The position numbers and the translations under genes are program-made. The notes below the pieces were generated by a model. That model saw only the letters and a list, made by a program, of their open reading frames with translations, ran no database searches and was not told the DNA's origin. Shown here one piece after another: positions 46,408 to 56,107 of a stretch of DNA of 64,000 nt. The stretch comes from Trema orientale (lineage: Eukaryota; Streptophyta; Magnoliopsida; Rosales; Cannabaceae). Numbering within the stretch: the first letter of the stretch is position 1; every line of letters begins with the position of its first letter. The stretch lies in the NCBI GenBank assembly GCA_002914845.1, contig JXTC01000027.1, positions 438,502-502,501 of the forward strand, given 5' to 3'.

Positions 46408-47535
46408 GCGAATCACAAAAACACCCCATCCTGAGGCTCAAAAAAACTCCTTAACAACATAAAAAAACTCGTACGGAAAATAACCATAATAATGATAATC
46501 ATGATGAAAATTTGAATATATGAGTGTGACAGTGATTAAAATGAAGTACTGACAATTGTGAAAACAACAGAGTAGCGCTATTATGTTTGTTGTAAATATG
46601 GACCAAGATCAATTGATCTTTTGCAAAAATGCAGCTCCCACTGATGAAATAGGACCTAAAAAACTAACTGCTTAATGTAGAGAATATAGAAACAAAACAA
46701 GTACAAGTATGTATACATATAATAGATCACTATACTAACTTGGAAGATATTGCAAAAGTGATTTTGAAAAAGGGTTTATGGCATATTTACCACTGTATCT
46801 TATTTTCCCCTCCAACCAATTAGTGCTAGTGAACGATTAATTTTGCCCTTGCAAAACCTTGCAGGCGATATATAACTTTACATGCAAAGCTTGGGATAAA
46901 ACTGAAGAGACAACAATCTATATGCATTTATACACTCAAATGCAATGTTATCAAGAACGGTTGGCTGATTCTCCAACAGCCAATTTCTGAAGATAGAAAT
47001 AAGCCAAGTAATGTGCAGGGGGGCAGAGAAACAAAGAATATAGATAGAGAAAGAAACAAAGACAAGAGAACGAAGATACAGAGAGAAGAATTAGAGGGAG
47101 AAAAAAGAATCAAGAAAGGGAAATTCTATAACTTATAAAGTCTTCACATTTATAAGAGATAAGTAATTCCAACTCTTGTAGGAAACTAACTACTAAAATT
47201 CTAGTTGTAAGTAACTTTAACATGGAAGTTGGAATTAAAACTTCAACAGATAGCCATCTATACACTTAATTGCAAAATAATGGAGACAGCTCTTCAACAG
47301 CCAAATTTTTTAAAATGCATATAAAAAGGCCAAGATCCATGCATGTATCTATAGTGCACTCACCTCTAATATTCTTTTCTCAGTGGCTGCTTCAAGACAT
47401 TGTATGACTACTAGTCTATCAGCATCTGATTCCACAAGGAAACGCAGCTGCATACCTGATGTAATAGTACACCAGAAAATAATCGGCTAAACAAATGAAA
47501 GTAGGCTCGATTCAGCTCCATCAAAATAAAATCTT
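46408..47535. other. Block B segment corresponding to the assembly gap in block A
   Basis: 1128 bp between sequences that flank the N run in A. It contains mixed AT-rich DNA and the relic exon at 47364-47455. No intact gene seen. Confidence 0.7.
47364..47455 (-). pseudogene. Relic exon of an unrecognised gene, block B copy
   Basis: On the minus strand a 92-nt stretch is bounded by acceptor ..TTACATCAG (47456-47458) and donor GTGAGT (from 47363). It is open in one frame, reading MQLRFLVESDADRLVVIQCL and EAATEKRILE. Two diverged copies lie in block C near 52570-52665 and 53079-53165; the latter has a stop where this copy has Glu-Lys. It looks like an exon carried along by duplication; the parent protein is not recognised. 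Confidence 0.45.
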
Positions 47536-47931
47536 TATAACCTTGTTTTGAGTTTTACTTTTGTAGGCTAAACAAAGAATCGAGGAAGCATGGAAGCAAT
47601 CAGTCGAGAAAAGCATGCAATGTATTGCTTATAAAGAAATTTGAGCTGTCTAGTGCAGAGTACAAGGTACATAGTAAAGGAAATATGTTCTATTTTTGTG
47701 GATAACAATGTTTTTAACTAGTATCATTCAGAGTAGAAAATGTTGTCTATCTGTCCTAACTAGGCATGATATAACTTAACGAATTCTTCATTGATCAAGA
47801 CAAGCATAAGCTATGATTCTAAATTTATGTGAAGAAAGGCCTGCAAAGCGTCCTGCCTCATCTTCAAACGCATCGCAACTCCTCTTGAGAAAAAAAGGAT
47901 ATTCAAACCACAAAACATTAGAGGAACAAAC

Positions 47932-48025
47932 ATAATGAAAAACAAGAATATGACGTATTTTATTCATTCATTCTATTTATTTATATAGTTGTACTTCTTT
48001 TCTTTTTATATTTATATATATATTA
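47932..48025. repeat. Inverted-repeat partner of 40855-40945
   Basis: Contains AATATGACGTATTTTATTC and TTATATAGTTGTACTTC, the reverse complement of the copy before block B. It marks the right boundary of block B. Confidence 0.8.
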
Positions 48026-48284
48026 ATTATAATAATTTTTTTAAGTAAATCTATGAATATTAATTTAGCCATTAGATTAAATTCCAATGGCTCAAATTAG
48101 AGTACCTATCCATGGAATAAAAATAAAAATCTCCATTGAAATATCACCCATAGGTAAAAGATTACCCTCGAGTCCCCAGTACCCGTGATGGATAATACCT
48201 AGTCATTGTCCACTTTCTTTAGGGCATCTCTAACCTTCTACTCTATTTTAGTGTAACTTTTACTACTTTTCCTTTTGTCTTTAG

Positions 48285-48950
48285 TTTTTACTAGTTACCA
48301 ATAATATTAATTTGAAGAAGTAGTTACTAATTTCTAGTTACTAAATTGACTTATTATTGATAATTAGTAACTAGTAATCAACTAATAACTACTCCTGTAA
48401 TTAGTACCTCATAATCAAATTGATAATTTATAACCGATAACCAAATTAGTTGATGGTAAATTAGAAACTAGTAATCAAAATGAATGTGCTAATTAGAAAT
48501 TATAATCTAGAGCTAGAAACTAGTAACCAATATAGTAATTAGAAACTAGTAACCAAAGTGGTAACCTCTCACTAGTTTTTATAACTACCTACCAATCTAG
48601 AAACTAGTAAGTAAATTATAACTGGTAACTAAAATAACTGGTAATGAAATTAATAATAGGTAACCAGTAATTAGTAACTAATCTAATAGAAACCAAAATA
48701 ACCAATTATTGGTAACTAGTAACTATATATGTTAATGGAATCTAGTAATAGCTCAATTAAAAGAAGGAAAAAGAAAAAGAAACAAAAAGAACATTTCAAA
48801 AAAAAAAAAAAGAAAAGAAAGAGAAGGAGCATGGCCCAATAGAAAAGAAAAAAAATTAAAAACAAAATAGATAAACTAGGAAGCCAAATTAGTAGCTAGT
48901 AACTAATAACCAATAACAAATTCCAAATTGATAATTGGTAAACAATTTAT
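48285..48950. repeat. Degenerate TAGTAAC/GTTACTA repeat field, block C copy
   Basis: Same composition and order as 41160-41860 with scattered substitutions. Confidence 0.65.
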
Positions 48951-49460
48951 TGAAAAAAAATTAGATTATCCTTAGAAGAGAAAAGAAAAATGAAAAAAAA
49001 TAAAAATAAATGAAGGAAAAAAGTTGGAATGTGTACGTGTGTGTGTGTGTGTGAGAGAGAGAAGAGAAAAAAAATAAATGAAAAGAATGAGGAAAGGAAA
49101 AATAATAAAAAAAATAGAAAAATAAAATAAGAATGAGAATGATGGTAACCGGTATATTGAAAAAAATATTTTAGCTTATTATCTTTAGGAGAGGAAAAAA
49201 GGAAAGGGAAAATAAAAGAAAGAATAAAAAAAGGAAAAAAAGTCAAAGAGAGAGGAAAAAAAAAAGGGAAAAAACTTCAATATTCTATATTTTGGAGCAA
49301 AAGGTGAATGTGATTTAATTTTAAGGTAGATAAACTTCAACACAAACGTTAAGTAGAAATGGTGAATTGAATATTCAATATTCTTCATACTGGATTCGTC
49401 AATTGATTAAATGAAATTATTTTTCTTCTCAAAAGAAAAAAAAAAGTAAGAAAAATTATA

Positions 49461-50018
49461 AGGATAATCCCAAAAACACTCTTTATTTTAACTAGATATC
49501 ATAGTTAATTCTCTGTTTTCCTAAAATCCAAAAGTGTTCCCTATGTTTTTCAAAATAGGAAAAAAATATACTTTATCTACTTTTTTAGTCAAACTTGAAA
49601 TACAAAGTATCTAAAATACCCTTATATATATATTTCTAAAATATATTAATAAAACTCTCATATCTAATTAATTTTTTTTAAAAAAATAAAAATGCTATTT
49701 ATCTTTTTTTTTTTTTTGAAGAAAGGAAAAATGTTGGCAATAATCATAGACAAATGTTTATGTTTGATAATTATTTTTTTGGTAATTTTTAAATATTTTT
49801 TGTAATAATAAAGATTAAATGAATTTTGATATAAATATTCTAAGGGTATTATTATCATTTAAGAAAAATTTAGTCAAAAATTTTGACCAAAAAGAGGAGG
49901 GTTATTCTTTCTTTTTTTAGAAAGTAGAGGAGATACTTTTGGGTTTTATAAGAATATATAGTTAACTGTAGCATTTAATTAAAACATAGAAGCCTAGAAG
50001 GTGTTTTTGGGATTATTC
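49461..50018. mobile_element. Long-inverted-repeat MITE, copy in block C
   Basis: Begins GGATAATCCCAAAAACAC and ends GTGTTTTTGGGATTATTC. It sits at the same position within the block as the B and D copies, so it was inserted before those copies separated. Confidence 0.8.
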
Positions 50019-51930
50019 TGTAGGAAATGATGCATACTAAAGTCTAAAACCATTATTATTACCAAAAAGAAAATAAAAAAAATTACAAGAGAAAAGATCT
50101 AATCAAAAGGGAAATGAAAAAAGAGTAAGGCCAGATCTGTGGTGACGATGAGTGGCAATAGCGAGGAAGCACAACGAGGATGAGCGACAATGGCAAGGAG
50201 GTGAAACGATGATAAACGGCGATGGCGAGGAGATGCATGATGACGAGCAGCTACAACAGGTGGAACCCAAGACAGAGATGGAACTCAAGACCTTGAGATG
50301 AAATGTCATCCTTTTTTTTTTTTTTCTTTTTTTCTATGAGGGTAGGTTTCAGATGGGGGGCAAATTGAAATTCACCTATTTTGGTGGATTTCATTTCATC
50401 TCTAGGTAAGAGTTTCTGATTTCCTAGGAGATCACTTTACTAACTGTTAAAAATATACCAAACGTGGGAATACATTGAAATACCCATTATCACATAAATA
50501 TTAACCCATACCAAACGACCCCTAAAGGCAAAACGAATACCTTGACATACACTCTATATTTAGATCACTCTAACCCTTAAAAATGAGTATTTAGCTCTCC
50601 AAATAGGTAAAAAACTAAACTGTCATTAATTATTAAAGGAGAAATTTGGTGTATGTTTCATTTTTATGCTTTACCTTAGTGTATATCAATTTTAACACTC
50701 CTTATATCCACTATTATACTAAGTTTAGTTTAGGTAATATGTGTCTATTTACATGTTAATTATTTTGCTACTGTAGTGTGGAAAACAAATTTATTTTATT
50801 ATAAAAGACCCAAATTCAGTCATTTTACTAAGGCTCCATTTGGAACTTGGATTTTTAGAGGGAAAGAAAAAAAATTTCAGAGAATTCCATTTTCTCTTGT
50901 TTGGATTGAAACAAAAAATGATAAAATTTTTTTTAAGAAAAACCAAAATTTAATTTGATGTCAATTTTTAGTATATAAACTTTGATACACTAATTAGTTT
51001 AACCAAAAGTGTCAAATAAAGTTCTATAAATTTTTGAGAAAAGTATTTTTCTTTTTCTTTTTTTATGACTTTTCCCTTGCATTTTTTTTTCCTCTTAAAT
51101 CCTGATTCTAAACGGAGCCTAGAAGTCCCTTATTAAGTCGTAACCTTCTTCCATCTTCGTTATCTCCGGCAACAGAGAAAAGCACATTCTTTCTCCTTTG
51201 GAAATAGCTGTTTTACACATTTACAATGTAGCTCCTGAATGTCACAGTCAACACATTATATTCCTAAATCATACAGATATATATATGTACATGTTCATTG
51301 AGAGTGCCAAATACCTTCTGTTGATGAGAACCTCAAAGTTTAAACTATCCATAGAAAGTTTTTGACTTTTGAGCGACTGGAAAACTTTGTGAAAACTCAT
51401 AGGTTATAGTGAGTTTGGCAGACTGCCATGATCAGCCCTGCATTTTTACGGAGGAAACCCACAAATTTCATACACTAGGGGCTTCGTGTAGAAGATGGAT
51501 TTTTAACCTTCAAATTGGAATTTTTTGATCTTTGCCTTTCCTTGGATGCCTCTCTACAAATACTTTGACAAGTTTTAATAAGAAATTTGACTTTGGTCGG
51601 TTTTGATTGAGGTATAATATGGGTTCCATCTTCCATTAATTTATATCATAGTAAGCTCCTACATATAAAGATTTGTGGAACTTAAAAAATGATACTTTGC
51701 TACAACTCCAACGCATTGATAGACTGAGAAATGGTTGTAATTGATTCTTCTCAAACAATACTTTGGGAATAATGTAAAATCAATCATTTTATAAACTAAG
51801 AACAACTTATAGTTGATATTCACTTGATTCAAACTTCTCCATATGATTGCACTCACTAAGCATGTAAATTGCGTAAGCATAAAAATAAAATGACTACAAA
51901 TCAAATATAATCAATACGTATATGTAAAGG

Positions 51931-52287
51931 TGATGTAGACATGGAATACAATATATTAAGAAATTATATTATTACTATTATTTAGATTTATTATTACTAG
52001 ATTTATGTTTCCTGTTTCTATTAGTTTCTAGAATTTGTCTAGTTTCCTAGTTGTGTCCAATTGCCTATCTATAAATAGGCTTAACTATGTAATTATTTTT
52101 CAGATTATGAGACTATGATGAATTAATAAACGATTATTGAGTTTTTTCCTCCTATGGATCTCTCTCTCTGAGTTCTTGTCTTGATATTCTATTGCTCTTC
52201 TACCCATTCATCTGTTTCTGCCTAAATTCTATCTCCCCTTGCTCTTCTACCTATTCTCTTTCTAAATTCTCATCTTATCCTATATCA
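51931..52287 (+). mobile_element. Solo LTR, 357 bp, copia-like
   Basis: Starts TGATGTAGACATGG and ends CTTATCCTATATCA, with an exact 5-bp duplication AAAGG at 51926-51930 and 52288-52292. Inside are a TATA-like TATAAATAGG and an AATTAATAAA polyadenylation-like signal, as expected for an LTR promoter and R region. Related to the remnant in DEK1 intron 10. Confidence 0.8.
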
Positions 52288-53078
52288 AAAGGGAATGGAG
52301 AAATAGAGATAAGAATTAAAGAGAGAAAAGCGAATCAAGAAAAAGAAGTTCAATAACCTATAGGTCTTCTTATTTATACTTAAATTCAAACTATTTTAGA
52401 AACTAACTGACTAGAATACTCAATATAAGTGACTTTAAGATGGGAAGTTAGAATTAAACCTTCAACAGATAGCCATCTATACGATTAAATCCAGAATCAT
52501 GTAGACAGCTCTTCGAAAGAAGAATTTTCTAATGCGTATAACAAGCCTAAGATTCACGTATCAATGGTGCACTCAGCTCTCATACTCTTCTCTCAGTGGA
52601 TGCTTCAAGACAATGTAAGACCATTAGTCTATCATGCATCTGATTTCACAAGGAAAAGGCCATCTGCGTATACCAGAAAATAATTGGTCACTCAAACAAA
52701 AGCATGCCAAGTGATGTGCAGGACAGAGAAACAAAGAATTACGAGACTGAAGTTACAGATAGAGGAATTAGAGGGAGAAAAGAGAATCAAGAGAGGGGGA
52801 TTCTATAACTTATAAGGTCTTCACGTTTATACATTTAGAATTCTATAACTAACTAGAATTCTAGACCTTACAAGGAAACTAACTACTAGAGAAGAGTATA
52901 AACATGAAGACCTTATAACTACATTTATAAGGAAACTAACCACTAGAATTCTAAATGTAGGTAGCTCTAAAATGGAAATTAGAATTAAAACTTCAACAGA
53001 AAGCCATCTATACACTTGAATCCAAAATTGTGCAGACAGCTCTCCAACAGCCATGTCATGTATCAATAGTGCACTCAC

Positions 53079-53165
53079 CTCTCATACTCTTCACTCAGTG
53101 GCTGCTTCAAGACATTGTATGACTACTAGTCTATATGCATTTGATTTCACAAGGAAATTCATCTG
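53079..53165 (-). pseudogene. Relic exon of an unrecognised gene, block C copy
   Basis: Paralogue of 47364-47455 with the acceptor- and donor-like ends kept (ATCAG|G and GAG|GTGAGTG). The frame has a stop (TGA) near the 3' end and other changes, so it is decayed. Confidence 0.4.
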
Positions 53166-53790
53166 CATACCTGATGTAATACTACACCAGAAAATAATCA
53201 GCAGCCACTCAAACGAAAGCACGCCCAATTCAGCTCCACCAAAATAAAATCTTTATAACCTTATGCTGAGTTCTATTGTTGTAGGATAAAGAAAGAATCA
53301 AGGAAGCATGGAAGAAATCAGTTGAGAAAAGCATGCAATGCGTTGCTTGTAAAGAAATTTGAGCTGTCTAATGCAAAGTACAAAGTACATAAATAAGGAA
53401 ATATGGCCTATTTTCATGGATAATAATGTAGAGCAAGATAACAATGTTTTTAACTGGTATCATTCAAAGTAGAAAATGTTCTCTATCTATCCCATCTATG
53501 CATGATATAACTTCACGAATTCTTCATTGATCAAGACAAGCATAAGCTATGATCTAATTTATGTAAAGAAAGGCCTGCAAAGCATCCTGCCTCATCTTCA
53601 AACGCATCGAAACTCCTCTTGAGAAAGAAACAATATTCAAACCACAAAACATATTATGTTTGCACTCATTTGGTTATATAAAGTAGAGTAAATTCATGAT
53701 AATCCAGATGAGTTTGAAATTAATTAAATTGGATGACCAAAAGATACATGACAAACTATTGTACACCTAAAAAAAGAAATATAAAAAGAC

Positions 53791-54600
53791 ATAAATGATT
53801 TAGGACAAATAAGCAATAAATATAGGTAGAGTAAGAAAAAGAGAAAAAGAAGAGAAGAAAGAAGAATCAGAGGAAGGAAAGAGAATCAATAAAGGGGAAA
53901 CTCAATAACCGATATAAATATAGAATCAATCAATATATATAAAGCCATGTTTACTAGTCCATCAATATAAAATCTGTAAGATTTTCTCGAGTTCTAATTT
54001 TGTAGGATAAAAGAATTGAGGAAGCATATGGAGGATCTTTTGGAAAAGTAGAGCAATATATATGTACAGACAAAAGAAATTTGAACTGGCTAGTGCAAAT
54101 GAAATCACAGCCACAGGAGAAAAGAAAATATGTACCCTTTTTTGTGGATACTGGATAATAATAATGTAAAGCTATATCCCAATGTTTTTATAACAGGTGT
54201 CATATATTCTCTAGCTACCTGTGCTAACTATGAATGATATATAACCTGATAAAATTAATAGAACATACTGTGATTCTAGATTCATGAGAAGAAAGGCCTG
54301 CAAAGCATCTCTTTTCACTTGTGAGACCACCCCTCACCCCTCATCTTCAAACGCGAAGAAAAGCCAAAAGACATTGTCTATACTATAGAATTTACATTCC
54401 TACTCATTTGAACGTAGACTAAATTAAGAAGCATAATCCCCACATATATATGAGTTTGACAACAATTAAATTGAACTAACAGAAAATAAATGACAGAAGG
54501 AAAAGAAACTTCTAAAATATTGCAATAAGAAGTTTAAATTATATATTGTCTATTGTCACGACAATTAAAATAAAAGGCATACTGTGCTTCTAAAACATCT
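53791..54600. other. Spacer between block C and the F-box gene
   Basis: Contains a second diverged unit (GTAGGATAAAAGAATTGAGG near 54003; GGCCTGCAAAGCATC near 54297), so this part of C is internally duplicated. Otherwise AT-rich; the last bases are the F-box 3' UTR. Confidence 0.5.
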
Positions 54601-54608
54601 TAGAACTT

Positions 54609-55946
54609 CTAAAGAGATGGAAGGGCAGGTATTGGTGTAGGCCAAAAAGGGTGCACGAGAGTGTAGTTGCGCAAGCGTGCGGGAAAAGTTCTTTCGGCGC
54701 CGTTCGGAAGTTGAGCCATTTGTTCCATCTTCTCTTCTCCAATATCGTATTGGAGAATATCACGTTTGTCAAACAGCACGAACAAGACATTGCCATCGTA
54801 CGGATGGAAAGCAAACACATATAGTCTATCATCAGTCCAACTCTTCACTCTAATGTCATGCACCAGAGTCCACACCCCGTCATGATCATCACCACCACCG
54901 TCATTGACGCCATCATAATTCAATTCCCAAACTTTCAAAGCGAAGCCATTCCTCTGAGTTACAAGGAGCTGCGAAAGCCGCAGCCGACCGCAGACCAGTC
55001 CGAGGCGTACCAATGCCTGATGGGACTGCCCTGCCTCTTGAACGAGGCCTGAGGGAAAATCAATGGAACGAAGATACTCGGGATGGCCCGCGTCTTTAAA
55101 CGGATCAAAGCGAAGAATTCCATGAACAGTTGACTCATCTAAATCAAGCGTTAGCCAATGGAGCATTCCATTGCAAACAACGGGAGGATTATAGGTCAAT
55201 TCTCTCGGGAGAGACAAAGAACCTAATGCACTGCTCCATTTTCCAGTCTCCGAACAGAAAGTTATGGTACGAAAATCCGAAACATTCGTAACAACATCTG
55301 TATAAATTTCCCATATTAGCATCACCTTGTAGCTGTATTGATCGAGTTTGAGTAGTTGTTGTTGTCGTCGTCGGTTGTCAGGCTTGCACACCAATCCACC
55401 GTGTCCGAGACCGAATGGAGCGAAAGGAGTTAAATCCACAGGATCAGTTTGGGGAAGAGGAAGCTCAAGCCACTGCTTGGTAAATGGATTGCATATCATA
55501 AACTGTTTTCCGCGTTCGAGCGAAAGCAGCAACAAGTCATCGCAAGACGAATGTAGCCACACATTCCGCCAAGGCAAGAAATCAAGGTACCTACCAACAC
55601 CAACACCAACACCACCACCACCACCACCACCACCACCACCGCCACCGCCACCGCACGGTGCTTCTATTCCTCCTCCGTGGAGAATCAGCGATTCCTTGGG
55701 GAAGTATTCGCAGACTGGTACGGTGAGTTTGGCACACCAACCGTGTCTAATTATAAAGGTAAAGGGAAGGGATTGGTGGGAGTGATGCCGCAATAGTTTT
55801 TGGTGGCGAAAGTGAATTGAAGTGATGAGAGAGAACCAGCGCTTGCAGACGGCACCACATCGGATTACAGATCGGATATCGGGGAGTCGGATGAATATCT
55901 CAACCAGGAGATCGTCCGTAGTTATTTGGTGGATCAGCAACGGCAT
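54609..55946 (-). CDS. F-box protein with F-box-associated C-terminal domain, 445 aa, intact
   Basis: Single-exon gene; ATG at 55946-55944 (MPLLIHQ), stop at 54611-54609. The F-box at residues 10-45 reads DDLLVEIFIRLPDIRSVIRC, then GAVCKRWFSLITS, and binds Skp1/ASK in SCF E3 ligases. A poly-Gly tract (14 Gly, then VGVGVG) follows at about residue 105. The C-terminal part has YLDFLPWRNVWLHSSCDDLL, FCSETGKWSSALGSLSLP and RLGLVCGRLRLSQLLVTQ, an F-box-associated/beta-propeller-like substrate-binding region. The substrate is unknown. It lies downstream of block C and is paralogous to the broken copy at 39113-40426. An in-frame TTG further upstream is not a plausible start. Confidence 0.93.
   Translation of the reverse strand: MPLLIHQITTDDLLVEIFIRLPDIRSVIRCGAVCKRWFSLITSIHFRHQKLLRHHSHQSLPFTFIIRHGWCAKLTVPVCEYFPKESLILHGGGIEAPCGGGGGGGGGGGGGGVGVGVGRYLDFLPWRNVWLHSSCDDLLLLSLERGKQFMICNPFTKQWLELPLPQTDPVDLTPFAPFGLGHGGLVCKPDNRRRQQQLLKLDQYSYKVMLIWEIYTDVVTNVSDFRTITFCSETGKWSSALGSLSLPRELTYNPPVVCNGMLHWLTLDLDESTVHGILRFDPFKDAGHPEYLRSIDFPSGLVQEAGQSHQALVRLGLVCGRLRLSQLLVTQRNGFALKVWELNYDGVNDGGGDDHDGVWTLVHDIRVKSWTDDRLYVFAFHPYDGNVLFVLFDKRDILQYDIGEEKMEQMAQLPNGAERTFPARLRNYTLVHPFWPTPIPALPSL
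55594..55660. repeat. In-frame microsatellite encoding poly-Gly in the F-box gene
   Basis: CACCAACACCAACACC, then (CAC/ACC)n and CCGCCACCG on the plus strand, encoding VGVGVG and 14 consecutive Gly on the minus strand. It is expected to vary in length. Confidence 0.9.
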
Positions 55947-56000
55947 GTTGATTGATACCAAATAAGGGGAAGAAGCGGGCGGTTCTCTGCTTGCTCCTCT

Positions 56001-56006
56001 TTTATA
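56001..56006 (-). promoter_or_regulatory. TATA box of the intact F-box gene
   Basis: TATAAA on the minus strand (GGTTATAAAAGAGG), 55 bp before the ATG, implying a short 5' UTR of about 25 nt. Confidence 0.55.
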
Positions 56007-56049
56007 ACCAGGTGATGTAAGGCAAAAGGAATGATAGACGGATTCGATT

Positions 56050-56074
56050 TTCTAAAACAACTTACGTACTCTCA

Positions 56075-56107
<33 letters not shown>

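Larger units (their letters stand above)
41033..47925. repeat. Duplicated block, copy B (chimeric)
   Basis: The left part (41033 to about 43710) aligns with C and D and carries their two extra insertions. The right part (about 43710-47925) follows A almost exactly, for example GGTTGTAAACTTGTAATCATTC where C and D read GGTTGTAATTGATTCTTC. The join is near 43709 (GTAGTTTGG / AAAATGG). The right part is interrupted by the solo LTR at 43754-46009. The F-box gene that follows A and C is missing. Confidence 0.8.
48150..53790. repeat. Duplicated block, copy C
   Basis: Opens at GGTAAAAGATTACCCTCGAG like block B at 41045 and runs through all shared landmarks, then on to the intact F-box gene. It contains its own solo LTR (51931-52287), tandemly repeated relic segments (52300-53200), and a second diverged copy of the 53280-53770 unit at about 54000-54500. 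Confidence 0.8.

Noticed and set aside
55348-55785. 145-residue plus-strand frame with a poly-Pro run
   Set aside because: It is antisense to the intact F-box gene; the poly-Pro is the other strand of the poly-Gly tract.
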